A stretch of 64,000 nt of DNA from Toxoplasma gondii ME49 (lineage: Eukaryota > Apicomplexa > Conoidasida > Eucoccidiorida > Sarcocystidae): assembly GCF_000006565.2 (NCBI RefSeq), contig NC_031467.1:806001-870000 (forward strand), read 5' to 3'. Made by a program: the position numbers and the translations under genes. Below are positions 34,906 to 47,911 of this stretch, in pieces; within the stretch, counting starts at the first letter, position 1; each line of letters starts with the position of its first letter. Below the pieces are notes generated by a model, which ran no database searches, was not told the origin of the DNA, and worked only from the letters and a program-made list of their open reading frames with translations.

Positions 34906-37900
34906 ATGATGACGTCTCCGTCCACGGCTTCTCCCCCGCCCACGCGAGACTCTATGGCAGACAGCCCTGCATCTTCGGAGTCTCCTGCGGGACCGCAGAA
35001 GAGGGCATCTCTGCAGGAAGGCAGTTCCCTTGCAGAGGCGGCGGGAGCTGCAAAGAAACGCACGCCTGCGCCTTCCCCCTCCGCCGCCGCAGTCTCTGCA
35101 CCGCAGACGAAACAGCTGCGCCGCACCTGCCCGTACCTGGGCACAATCAAGCGACACCTTCTCGACTTTGACTTCGAGAAAGTCTGCTGCATCTGTCTCT
35201 CCAACCAACATGTCTACGCCTGCCTCGTCTGTGCGCGCTACTTCCAAGGTACCCTCCAACGCCCTGCAATGCACCTCTCCACATCTACATGCAAGCCGAC
35301 CTATCCGGTGGTGTCAGCGAAGCGCTGCATGCTCATACATAACGTACTTGTGCCGGTAACAATTCCCACGCGTCGTTAACGCCGGCGTGTACAAGCACCC
35401 CATACGAAGATATACGTATATATATATATTGTATGTATATATATATATATATATATATAGTTGGAGATGCGTCTATGAATGGGTGCTTGTGTGTGGCCAT
35501 CCAGGGGACGTAATTGGTCATTCGTCTGTGTGACTGTCGAAGCATTTGCGCAGAAGCCTCTTTCGAGACGACGCATGTCAATCGCGTTTCGCCCGATAAG
35601 GGGGTTGAAACGGTGTGTGGAGAAGGGGGGTCGAGGAGACCCGCGATCGCCTGAACAGCACCATTTTTTCGTCTCGCCTTTGTCGGTCTGTCTCTCTCGC
35701 TGCTTCGCAGGACGAGGCAAGAACACGTACGCCTACATGCATGCGCTCCAGGAGCAGCACTACGTGTACCTGAATCTGAAGGACTGCCGGGTGTACTGTC
35801 TTCCGGAGAACTACGAAGTGAAGGATGCGTCTCTGGACGACATCATCGTAAGTGTGCGGCTCTCCTCTCTGCTGCTCTCCCGTGTCTGTATTTCCTTCCA
35901 CGCTCGCCATCTCTCGCTTGACGTCTTCGCTCGACTGTGTCTTCTCCTCTTTGTCGCTCGCCTTCTTCACATCCAGCATTCTTCTCGGCCGCCTGTCGAC
36001 TGCTGGATCGGATGCTCTCCGGCCCGCCAGTGCGCGAAGGACGTCAGAGGATTCCGCGCACTGTGGTCTCTCCGCGGAGTGTATGGACAGTGCTGGTGGC
36101 TGTGGCCTTCCTGCGCAAGAGTATCGAAGTGTGTGCAGAGGAGGTGTTTCGCTGTGTAACGGGTACGGGGAGCTGCGCTGCACTCTCACGTCTCGTTTTT
36201 GCCTCTGCTGTACGTACAGTACAATCTCCACCCGACCTACACCAAGGAGGATGTTGCGCAGTTGTCGACTCGGATCATCTACGGAAAGGCGCTTGATGGT
36301 GCAGACTACATCCCAGGATGTGTGGGCCTGAACAATTTGAAGCGCACGGACTTTTGTAACGCCATGATTCAAGTACGACATTCCGCCTTTCTCTCTCCCT
36401 TGCCTGAGCGTCGTCTTTCGCCTGCGCTTCTCCCGTACCCTCCAGCTTTCTTTCCGTCGCTATTCGTCGCCGCGCAGTCGCACTCCTTTCCCTCCTCTGC
36501 GCGTCGTCGCTGCATCTGTCTACGCTCCTGTATCGCTTGCGCGTCTCATCGTCTCTCCTTGCCCTCCTGCGTGCTCTCCTTCTTCTCTTCGTCTCCCCAT
36601 TTCGCTCTGCTCCACCCCTTTTCCTTCCCCTGCCCGTCTGTTCTGCGCGTTCCACTTCGGCTCATTCGCTTCTCGCCGTCTGCTTCCTCCTGGCCCACCG
36701 CGCGCTTTCTCGCACGGCGCTTTCCTCCCGTCTGCATCTCTGCGTCTCCTCGTGCCTCTTTCCTCCCTTCGCAGTCTCTCTGCACCGTCGTCCCGCTGCG
36801 GAACTGGCTTCTGCTTCTCGATCTGTCGCACGTCCAAAACTACGACCCCGTGCTGCAGACGCTTGGCGAACTGATGAGGAAGATTTTCAACGCGCGCAAC
36901 TTCAAAGGAATCGTCTCGCCACACGAGTTCCTCCAGGTGCGGCCTTCTCGCAGAGAGTCAGAATACATCGAGTTCATTTCTTTATTTTGTAGCTCCATGT
37001 GTCAAGCCAGAATATATATACATACATGTATATACATATATATACACATGTATATATATATATATACATGTTTATCTTCGTATTTTACGGATTTCGGTGT
37101 CGAGGAGTGGCTCTGGAATGAGGAGGAAAGTTGAAAATGCGAAGCAGTTCGGGAGAACGCATCTCGATATTCGGGTATGGAAAGGTGAAACACTTTTTCC
37201 TTTCTGGCTGTCTTCTCCGAAACGGGAGGCGCCAGTCCACCAGTCACAGTGTGACAGTCTCTCGACCTGCAAGATGCGCTGTACCTACATCCCGTCCGCC
37301 GTCGCCTCGCCACGCCTGTCGTACGCTTGGGAGGAACGAACAGTTCATCGTATCAGAAGTAACATTTTTTGTCAACTGACCGCCACTTGGAAGGTGTCAA
37401 TGTCTGAGCTCCGTACTTTGCGCAAACAGTTCCTGGAACTTCTCAGTTGCACCCCTCCCTTTCACCTCCAGGCCATTCGGTCCTGGGGGAGTCGGCGTCG
37501 GGTGTATGTACACCCGAGGTGGCGGGGTCCGAGGCAGCCGCAGGAGTCTCGGCGCGAGGTGTCAGAACTAGGTGAACCTCTGAGGCGATTCCAGCTCTGT
37601 TTTTTGCCGCTGCTCAGGCCGTCGGCGTTGCCAGCAAGAAGAAGTTTCGGATCGGAGAGCAAGCAGACCCTCTGCAGTTTTTCTGTTGGTTGATGACGCG
37701 TGTCCATCAGTCTGCAAAGCACAAGAAACTCAACTGTACGTACAGGCCAAGTGCCGCCCAGGCAACACTGCACACCGACTGCAGTTCTGTTTCGTACCTC
37801 TCTCTGTCGCTGTCTCAGTCTGTCGCTTCCTGCGAGGACTGCGAGTGTCGTGCTCTGCTCTGGCAGGGGATCCTTCGACCTGGCAATTGCGATTTCCTGT

Positions 37901-40900
37901 GTGCACATCCGTGCATGCAGATGTCTGCGCAACTATCTCTCTGCGCATGCATGCAGACCTACTGCTGTACGTGTATCTATATGCGAAGGTGTAGACACGC
38001 GGAGCTGTAGGTGCATCCCGTCTCCTTTCTTGACAACTGCCTGTTCCTGACACCTCTCGCCCCCTGTTCAAGTGGAGTCTCACCTCAACGGACGGTGCAC
38101 TGATCAGCTTATTGTACAAGCTCTGAGCGACTGTTTTAGAGACGCTCGCGGTCTTCCCTAATTTTCTTTTCAACCTGCGTGTCAGATGCATATATCTCTC
38201 TCTACCGAGAACACTCGATGAGCCTGTATGTGTAGGAAGAGCGTCGTTATATAAGCGACCAGCCAGGTCGTCTGTCGGTCAGGTTTGGCTTGTTGTATCC
38301 TGAGCGCTTCACTGCCTTTTGAGTGTGTTTTGAGGTCTCTCTTGTGAGGCACAAATGCCGTCGCGCGTGCAGGTCTCTCTCGCTCGGCGTCCGCCTGTCA
38401 AGCCTCAGCTACCGTTTTTTCCTCCTTTTTCTCGTGCAGCGAATGTCGTGAACGACTGTTTCCAAGGAGAAGTGGAAGTCCGCACCACAACTGCAGAGGG
38501 AGAAGCAACTGGACAGCCGCCGTCCGTCTCGCGGGTGCCCTTCCTGTAGGCAGAAACTCTCTGGCGCGTCTTTTTTTTACACTCCCCGTTCGTTTTCCGA
38601 GGTAGTGCTGTAGATCTCGGAAAGTAGCGGCGTATGGTCTTCTGTCTGCCTCTCGGTTGTGTCGCTGTCTTTCTCTTTGGCCTGGCGCCTGCCGTGAACA
38701 CCAACGTACACTCCGAGTTCGACACTAGTCACAAACAGCTAGAGTTCCTGGTTCTCGCTGGCTGGGTGAGTTCTGACTTCACTGGAGCGTCACAGGCAAA
38801 TCCGGATCCTTAGGCCTGTGTGTCGGTGTGTACTCTGGTTCTGCCTGGTTGGCGACGACGCGCCGACGGTTCGGCTGCGCGTAGCAACGGGAGACGAGGA
38901 GGGGAACTCGTTTCTTTCGAAAAAACGTTTTTTTAACAGGCGCTGTTCTGGAAAGCGAGCATGGTGGCACTTCTCACCGCGCATTTAGCTTTTGTCTTTC
39001 TCTTCGCCAGATTCCTCACGCTAGATCTGCCGCAAGCTCCCATCTTCAAGGATTCGCTGGACAGGAATATGATTCCGCACGTAGGTTTCCTTGCAGCTCG
39101 TGGACTCCAGAGAACCTACGACAGCATGCGCAGATAAACCCACGGCGAGGAGATCGTTTTTTTGCCGTTAGATATTGTCCAGTCGAAATTTTGACTTCTG
39201 TGTAAGAGTGTCTTCTCCGCGTTTTTGTCGATCTCTGGGTCCTCGTGTGGAGTTCGATTTTCTCTGTGCACGCACCACAGTTGTTTCCTTCCTGCGTTCC
39301 CCATGCGGCTTCCTTGGACTCTCTCTGGCTGTGGCCGCGAGACCGACGGGAGACGTTTTGTAAAGGGAAAACCTCATCTAAAGAGAAAAGAGAGTCAGAA
39401 GTCAAATCCAGAGTCAAAAATCAGGAGTAACGTCAGCCGTCAAATCAGGGATCAAATCACTAGCACCTCAACAACTCGATCAGTATCTCTTTCCTTTGCA
39501 CGAAGGCGTCTGTAAAAAACGCGTTTGAAATCTGACTTCAAAAGCGTGAACATGAGGGATGTCTAAGATCAGGATACGGATAAGAGATGTCGTAAATCAG
39601 TATAAGAGTGCTCTGGATTTCTCGTTGCGTTTTCCTTTTGCGTGTGCCGCAGATTCCGATTTTCGATCTGCTTCAAAAGTTCAACGGAGAGCAAATTCAG
39701 GTGAGGCTGAGAGTCGCAGCCCCGAGGCTGGCGAGCGTGTTTGTGAGATTCCTTCTTGACGAAAGACTTTTTTCTGCGACACTCAAACCTCTTCCCCGCA
39801 GTCTGCATGCGCTCGTCTCGGCCGCGTTTCTTCTCTGCGCCATTTTGAACGGATCTCCCTGCCTCCGCAGCTTCAATGAGAACTCCGTTACCTTTTTTGC
39901 GGCTTCTGCCGTTCTAGGTTCAGGCGCAGACCCCGGTGCACTCTTCAACCTGGGTCAACACAGAAGCCGCTCGAGTCGAGTGAACAGACGCATACTAGGA
40001 GTTCAGATGATGCATGCGTGGCGAGAGTTGTGCGATGTACAGAGAACCAAGTTTCGCGAGACTTTGCTGTGATCCACCGTGATCCACCGCCCCACTGGCC
40101 TGCCCTGCTTGCACATTCTCTCAACCTTTTTCTAGCGCGAGTTGTTCACCGAACACGGAGAGTCTGTGAACCTCGACTTTCTGTGCATGTACGTCTCCAC
40201 GCAGGGTTTGAAGTATGCGTGTGAGCGCGCCTGCATGCGAGAGTGCATAAATGCACTCAGGGCCTGGGCCGAGTTCCGCTGTACACTCCTGCGTCAGTCT
40301 AGACCTTCGCCTTCTCTGGTTTCTTCTGCACTGTTCAACAGGAGGCAACTCCCGGGACGCTCAAGCGATACAGTTTGTGGCGGCTGCCAAAGTACCTCGT
40401 GCTGCATGTGAAACGTTTCTCCAAGAACAACTTCTACGTCGAAAAGAATCCGACGATTGTCACTTTCCCCGTCAAACACTTGGATCTCCGAGAGTGTAAG
40501 TGTCTCAGCGCAGCCGCGCACGCAGAAGAACAGTCAGAGTGCATGCGGGACTTCTCCGGACGGCATGCAGAAAATCCTCCGACTGCATGCCTAAAGGCTT
40601 GAGATTGCATGCAAGGACTCGGATGTTACGCAGAGGCGAGGCATCCAGGCAGCCAAATGTAGCCCTGTTTACGTTTAGAAGACCTGTGTTGTTGCTTTAC
40701 GCCTGAGTGCGACGGTACAAGCTGGTAATAAGGTTTCGGCAGCGAGAGACAACTGGAAAACGACTGCTCAGATAAGCCGTGGCGCGCATGCAGAGAGACG
40801 CAGGTGCTGGCGGTTTGAGGCGTCCCAACTCGCTGGGTGGAGAGCAGAAGGAGGTTCTGGCAGACACACGTCAAGGGAATTCTCTGTTTTTCGATTCAGC

Positions 40901-42857
40901 TTCTCTCTCTTGCGGAGAAATGTAGATCCTTCCGCCGACTTGCTGTGCATGCAGATGTGCACGAGGATGCACCAGCCGACCTGAATCCCGTAGCCAAGTA
41001 CGACCTCGTTGCGAACATCTGCCACCAAGGAAAACCCCACGACGGACAGTACAAAGTCCACGTCCTGCATGCGGTACGCCACGCCCATCATATATATATA
41101 TATATATATAAATAGATATATCTGTATATATATATATATATGTATATATGTATATATATATAAATAGATATATGTATTCGAGTCTATGTCTACGTACCTG
41201 TGTATGTGTAATTGTTTTTGCAAGTGCATGTACGCAGCTCGCAGTTACGCAGTGACCGGGGGAATGCAGGGAGAAACGTTTTTCGCGAAGTTGCTTCACT
41301 GCAGAGGAGCAGCAGAGACGACGCAGATTGTCAGTGGTTCTGAGCAGAGTTTTGTTTTTCGTGACTGGAGCCTCCAGAAACTCAGAAAGAAACGTTGTCG
41401 TCGCAGCAACCAACAGAAGACACGTTCAGGTGGGATGCTCGCAGCGACATGCACATGCGCGTCAACAAAGAGATGTTCGTAAAAATCTGCATCTGTGCAT
41501 ATGTGTGGACATTATCGCGCGATTTGTGGTGTGTGTGTACAGCCGACGAACGAATGGTTTGAGATCGAAGATCTTCGAGTAACGCAAGTTCTGCCGCAGT
41601 TCGTAGCCCTCTCTGGTAAGGAGACCATTTCAATTCATCTTTGCTTCGTGTTTCTCTCGCCCAAATCCAGAAACGATGCTCGCGGCTAAACGGCCTACAG
41701 GCTGTGTGTACGCGCGCGACGACCGCGAACGCACTGCGCGGACGTGTGAATTCCTACGAAAAAACGCATCCCTGCATCTCTGCACTTGCACAGTTGCCTG
41801 CTATCCAGTTACACACTATGCAGATATTCGTGTAAGGCTTGAACTGTGCCGCTTCCATGTATTCTTTTCGCTTCTTATTGCTCCAGTCATAGATGGATAG
41901 GATTAGATATATATAGATGGAGATAGATAAAGATCGATAAAGACAGGCGCGTGGAGAAATATGGATTTCTATAGCTCCGCTGAGGCATTCGCAGCAAGCA
42001 GGTTTTCGCGTCGCGTGCTCACGCGTCAGTGGTGTAGAGCGTGAAGATCTTTCATTCCAGGTTCTGGACAAATAAAATGACTCGTTTCCTGGATTGAAGC
42101 TCTGTTGCGTGTGTTATGACCCCCCACGGCGGTTTGCTTGACAGGGCGGGGAGTGACCGTGTATCTGTTTTTGAGAACCAGTTTTTTCTTCTTCGTAGAA
42201 GCGTTTGGGGGCCGGTGTCTGATAGGAAGAACTATTTGACTGCGTTTTTCTGTGAAAGCTTTCTCACGGCAAAGTGAACAGACTTGGGGGGTTTCCTGTG
42301 GATATGACGAAGCATATTGTCGAGAGTGAAGTCTTGATGACTTTGCGTTGTTGAGAAACTGTACCTCGAAGACACGGCGAAGCCAGCCGTGAAAAAGGGA
42401 GGCCTTCCACGGTTTCGCCCTCGTGCTCTTCTCCACTGGTTCTCTGTCTGTGGTTCCGCATCTGTGCGTGATTTGTGTCTTCTGCCGGACTTACGTTTTC
42501 CGCGTTGATTTGTGTGCTTCGTTTTTTCTGGTCCGTTTTCTCTCATTTGGGGCATGTCTGTTGTGCGTCACTTTTCCTGTTTTGTCACTTTTTCTTGTGC
42601 AATTCTCTGACTGGGGTTCTCCAGAGTCGTACGTGCAAGTGTACCAGCGCCAGGACGTCGCTCCAGACGGTTCGATTGACCGGTGCGTGGTGGAGGCTGC
42701 GCTCCAGGAACTGCAGAAGAGAGAAGCGAAGAGCGCCGCGGTGGACGACGACGACGACATTTTTGCGGCAGATTCAGAAAACGAAGACGAAGAAGAAGGC
42801 CCAGACGCAGAGGGTCCTAAGCAGGAAGTCGAGACGAAGCTGGAGCTGGGCGATTGA
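34906..42857 (+). CDS. USP39: Sad1/USP39 tri-snRNP factor, inactive ubiquitin-protease fold, 12 exons, 571 aa
   Basis: Exons: 34906-35248, 35711-35847, 36220-36372, 36775-36936, 37618-37735, 38440-38545, 39011-39080, 39653-39700, 40342-40495, 40955-41073, 41543-41615, 42625-42857. The sum is 1716 bases and all phases agree. A Ser/Pro/Ala-rich start is followed by a UBP zinc finger (TCPYLGTIKRH, CCICLSNQHVYACLVC, HALQEQHYVYL). The USP-like fold then runs from GLNNLKRTDFCNA to YEVHVLH-like KVHVLHAPTNEWFEIEDL. The position of the catalytic Cys is Asp204 and the His box is lost, as in human USP39. SKNNFYVEKNPTIV and IPIFDLLQKFNGEQ are near-diagnostic of the family. Known: it stabilises U4/U6.U5 and is needed for splicing. 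A 70-residue acidic tail (DDDDD, EDEEE) follows. Location is presumably the nucleus. Confidence 0.95.
35411..41168. repeat. (TA)n tracts in USP39 introns
   Basis: Runs at 35411-35460, 37010-37071 and 41091-41168. The last begins about 18 bases after a splice donor at 41074. Confidence 0.88.
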
Positions 42858-43858
42858 AAGTCGGGGATTCGCCTGTGTGTGAGGCTGTTGCTGGAAACGC
42901 TTCTCAGGAATCGTCTTCGTTCCTGCGTGAGCGAGATTCGAGCTCCAGTGTTTTGTTGGCGGAAGGGTACTGCATGCGCAGTGTCTTACACCGTTCTCGT
43001 TCTTGGGAGGTAATCGCGGACGAAGCCTCGGCGTTCGCGCGCGACCGAGACGGGGTGTCGGGTACGGAGCAAGAAACGGACTTGTCGCAGAATGGCAAAG
43101 AGAGGAAAACGCACGGCTTGCAGGCTTGACACAGTAGACGTCTCGGTTGCTTCACGCGAAGCCTCTGTGGGTCGGCATGTGTGCCGATTTTCTCACTCCG
43201 CACACAACTGCTGACGATTCGACACAGCGCATACACCCTAAATAACGGCAGAAGACGATCAGCTCTCTTATTCTTCATTCGGACAGTTTTTGCTCTCTTT
43301 CGCTGCTTCTTCCACGACACCCAGATTGTTTTTAATGACACGACGACTTCCAGGCGAACAGGGAAACCAGTCGGATGCACAAGTCCAGCGTTTTGAGCTG
43401 TTGTTTGAGCAGTGTAGTCGGGTGGCGAGTTCCACGAAGAAAGCAGTTCGCACCGTGACGTTCCCTCTGTGCACGTACGGTCAAGGGTAAACGGCTCTGC
43501 AGGTCGGACGCGACCGCGCGAGAGGCGTGAGAGCTACCTTCTGGGATGTGTGACCTCAGTAGCTACTCAGAAGGAAAAAGTGATAGCGACTTCGTTTTGA
43601 GCATTTCTCGACTCGAAAGCACCCCGAGAGGGACCACTGTCAAAGGACCTGGGGGAAGGCTGTCGATATGCGTAGGGCATTCACGCTTTGGGATCCTGAA
43701 GCGATAAATCCGAATCCATGCATTGATAATAGGATTAACACAGTTCGAGTCAGGAAAACAACACATCATTTGCTTAAATAAAGCGAAGAACCTGTATTCA
43801 CATGGAATAACCTCTGCGTACCTCTGCGTAGCACCCCATGTTTACACATCCACACACA

Positions 43859-43896
<38 letters not shown>

Positions 43897-45072
43897 TCAG
43901 TGGTCTTTTTTCATCGGATGCATTCGGCCGGTGAGTCAGTCGTACAGGGAGGTTTTGGGGGGGGGCGCAGAGAGAACGAAATCTGCATTCAAGGGCGAGC
44001 CTTTGGAAAAAGCAACTCTGCCGCAGAAGAAGCCACGCTGCACAAGCACGTCCACTATGAGGGCGTCTGCAGAACGCAGTCTCTGGTTTTGTGCACGCAA
44101 ACTGGACGGACATATTCTCTTTCAGGGTTTCGTTCATGTTGTTGATGTGTATTTCGAGAACACGGCTTTGTCTTCTAGTAGTGACAGTCGATGTGGTCAT
44201 TGCATGCTTATCTCTACTGGCAGACGTTCTACCTGTGCGACGTCGGTGCTGTCAACGCAGCGTTAAGGTCGTGTTCCACGAGAATTTAACGATGTGCCAA
44301 GGTGCGTCTGAGAGCTGCCCGATCTTCACTGGTATACTGAAGTCGCTTGCAGGGAGTGCTCCCGAGATCACTCAAGGTCATGCTGTATCCCTAGAAAGTC
44401 AGGACTCGTACACACACTCGCCTCACTTCTCAACGGAAACTGATATGTGAGGCATCGCCCCACTCAGGATTTCGCCGCTGCGCGGATCCTGAGACACCGG
44501 CAACACTGTTTCCCGTGACTTCGAGAGTGCACGCTTGCGTCACTGGACTATGTCTGCGGTGTGAAGTGTGTGACTCTGAGTCTCGGCTCACGCACATGAG
44601 AACCGGATCTTCTCTGTCAGAGGCACCACATCTGTTGTGAGTCACTGTGTTTTTCTCAATTCATGCTGAAGTAGTTACTCGCCTTCAGAGGCAGTGCTAG
44701 TGTCTTCTGTGGTAGAGGAGGTACCTGTGTTTCTCCGCTTCAAAGCAGCCCCCGCATGTAGCGTCGTGGACGACAGGCTTCGCGCGAATGGCGACCCAGA
44801 GACTGAAGTCCGACGGCACAGCCACCTGCAGCTGCGCAGACGTTTACACACTCATGGCTCTTCCTCCAACAGAAAGTCGCTTTACAACACGGTTTTGACT
44901 CGAAATTCTGGTCACTTTACTGTGGCACCCGTGACAAGGAAGGGTGCTCCCTGGATGGCAAACCGGGAGTCGATCGGGACAGTGGAAAAACTCTTTTGCG
45001 CCTCCTGCATGGTCTCATGAACGAAGAGTCGCTGGTTAGCTTCCTTCCGATGCTACACATAAACAAACATAT

Positions 45073-45104
<32 letters not shown>

Positions 45105-45375
45105 GCATCGGGATGCGTGTGTATAGGTACAGTGGTGCACGCACGTATTTGCATGCTTGTGGAGCTCTCCGCTCTGATTTGTCCGTGAGCCCGACTCTCC
45201 GCAGGACTCTAGTGTCTCGACAGGTTAAGGTACTACTTGCTGAGATTCATGAAGTGAATCTGCTCTCGTCAACACAGGTAGATAGACCCGACGCCTCTGC
45301 ACAGACGAGCAGCAGGAGGGAGACCACCCGAGTAGAGATGTACCCATACGAATAGACAAAGATGCAATTGCACTG
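42858..45375. other. Intergenic region after USP39
   Basis: 2.5 kb with the presumed USP39 3' UTR. It holds (TA)n tracts at 43861-43892 and 45068-45105. Scattered open frames of about 100 codons have no recognisable motif and no convincing splice sites. I see nothing else. Confidence 0.4.
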
Positions 45376-45474
45376 ATGCTCCTGTGTTTGTGTATAGCAT
45401 TTGCTTTGGTCGTGCTGGGCGTGTGCTTCTCTGGAAGAGAAAAGTGTGAGACGTTTGCAAGAGTTCTCTGCTAG
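45376..45474 (+). other. Signal-peptide-like short open frame, candidate first exon of the membrane protein gene
   Basis: ATG is followed by a textbook hydrophobic leader (LLCLCIAFALVVLGVCF) and a polar stretch SGREKCE, with a stop at 45472-45474. GTGAGA at about 45446 could act as a phase-1 donor, ending the exon inside the frame. The next recognised exon (45918) needs phase 0, so a bridging exon would be required. Position and strand suit the N-terminus of the gene that follows. It could also be chance. Confidence 0.25.
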
Positions 45475-45917
45475 CGATGACGCCGTATCCTCGACTGCCC
45501 ATGCCGATGGATGGCCTCTCCTGTTGTGCATGCCATGCATTCTTGCAGCGACACTAGGGATTCCATTCCACAAGAATGTACAGACGCTTTTTAGTGCAGG
45601 CTTGCTTTCGGAGATTCGACGCTTTTCACGGCCATCATATCAAGAGCATCAAGTGCAGCTGTATGATGCGTATAGCTGAAGAACCTGTGCAGGTGTACGG
45701 AGCGTAGCCACAAACCTACAGGCCCGGGGATAAGCAGTCAGATCCTCTCAGGAGTTCTGCTCCTCGGACTGTGCCATCACCTCCGTGGCGGCATTTGTCT
45801 AGGAATAGAACGGGAGCGACTTCTTTCCGCAGTCTTGCGCTTGCTGCGAGGGCTTTGTGCTGTTCGTCAGGCGTGCGTGGCTATGCGCCATTGGATCCGA
45901 TTCCTTTGTTTTCCCAG

Positions 45918-47870
45918 ATACTAGGAGAGCTGCTATCCAGCTCTCCTAGTTTTTCTTTCTGTCTCGTATCCAACGAAAACTTCAACAAAATCCGACTTTT
46001 CACCGCCCAGGTAGCTGCCTCCATGTGTGCAAAGGCGGCCGCCGCGTCGCGGTACGCTCGAAAGCGGTTTGTCTGTGTCGCATGCATCGATTCAACCGTG
46101 GAAAACTCGTGAAACGCTCTTTAGAAACTGACGGTCTTTTCCGTTTTTCTGCTGCAGGTGTGCCGCTTTTTTTGCCACAGACCTCTCGCACAGAGAGGCG
46201 GGCTCCGAGGGTGGCGAGGCTGTTTCCAGTACAGCGATTGTGACGAAGACCGCCCTACGCTGCTCACAAGAAGCGCTTTCTACTCGTCATTCATTCCTCT
46301 GACCACGGGTCTGAAGTTCCATTTTTCTCACCTCCAAGACCGCCTGCGTGTTTCTCAGTCTCTCTCGTGGATGTAACGCTTCGCGCATCTGTCGACTTCG
46401 CCTTTTTGGGGATTTCGGCAGTCGTCGTTCTTCCTTCGTCTCTCTAACCGCATTTTTTCCTCTGAGATGCTCGATGTCCAGAGAAGAATGCATCCCCTCC
46501 CTGCTGCCGCGTTGCGAACTCGATGTAGAACGCCGCTGGCAGGTGGCAGAGGGAACTGTGGAGATCGTTCGAGGGACGGAGGCGAGGAACTCGGAGAAGC
46601 GCGTCGATCGTGTTTGAAGCAATTCTGAAAGCCTGTCTTGCGAAACAATGCTTGCGACCGACCCCCGGCGTCGATCCCGACGTCGGAACAAGAGGGATTT
46701 TCTCCAAATCCCTTCCACCTGAAAGATTTTCGTTAGGGGGGACTCGCTGGCGGTTTGAGTCTTTGCTGTTCTTTCTCTGGCCTGGACAAGTCTCTCTTCT
46801 CAGCACCTTGTTTCTTTCTCCAAATCTGCATGTCGCTGTCCGGGACTCTGTGCACTGGATTTTTTTCCTCTCTTTTTCCCCGGGGTTTCCGGATCTCAGG
46901 GTCCTCTGTAGCAGGCGCATTTTCACTCTCTTTTCTCGCAGTCTAGACCGAAAGCGAAGCACTGCAGCCCCGCAGTGTGTTCCTTTCGAACTCCCCTTTG
47001 AATTCGTTTTCTCGGTAAAAGTACCTTCGGTCTGTCGAAGCGAAGCCCCTCTGCAAAACGACCACCGTCTTCTTTTCTGTCGGACGAGGACCGCTCGGGA
47101 TGCAGCGGCGTAATAGGGAAGAGGAATTCTTTTCCAAAGAACTCGACACCTTGTCACAGCATCTGCTTCCTCAGACAGCCCACGGCATCCGACGCTTCAT
47201 CTCTTTTTGCCGCCATCCCTCAGAGCGCGACAGAAGTCGCCTCCTCCTGGCTCAGGTCGAACTCCAAAACGGTTCCGTTGGACATTTCTGCCCTGTGGTG
47301 GACCCAGTTGCCATGGCGTCCGGGTGCCCAGTCCCTCCAAACGCACACGAGCCTATGTGGTAGTTGTATATTATATTTGTTCGTGCTCTGTATACATATA
47401 TGTCGTACGATACATATATGTATATATATATATACTTATTTACATATATGTAAGACGTCTCTATAGGATATATGTGTGTTGTATATATGTACAAGCATAT
47501 ACGTGTATAGAGCATCCATGCGTATTCGAGAGCGACCGCCGCAGTGCATCCGGTTTGACTCGTTCCCGGGGAGGGCGCGAGATGCGGGGGCAGAAGAGCG
47601 GACGGCGACACTCGACTTCCTTCTCTGAGAGGACAAGCTCGGAAAACAGAAAATTTTTTACAGACTTCTCAGCATGTCCGCCGAGTTGTTTCCTCTCGGC
47701 GAGGCCGCCTTGCCGTCTAACCAGATGCGGGGTGCGTGCACAAGAACCCCAGGGAATCCATTGCCATGAAACACTCTTTCCCCACATCCAATAGTACATA
47801 TATATATATATATACTTATATGCAATAGTGTATGAATGTTGGTCTGCGTTTCTGTATCTCCACGGGAGTG

Positions 47871-47911
<41 letters not shown>

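Noticed and set aside
46287..47157. Minus-strand frames of 143 and 237 codons
   Set aside because: Arg/Ser-rich, no motif, and opposite several phase-compatible plus exons.
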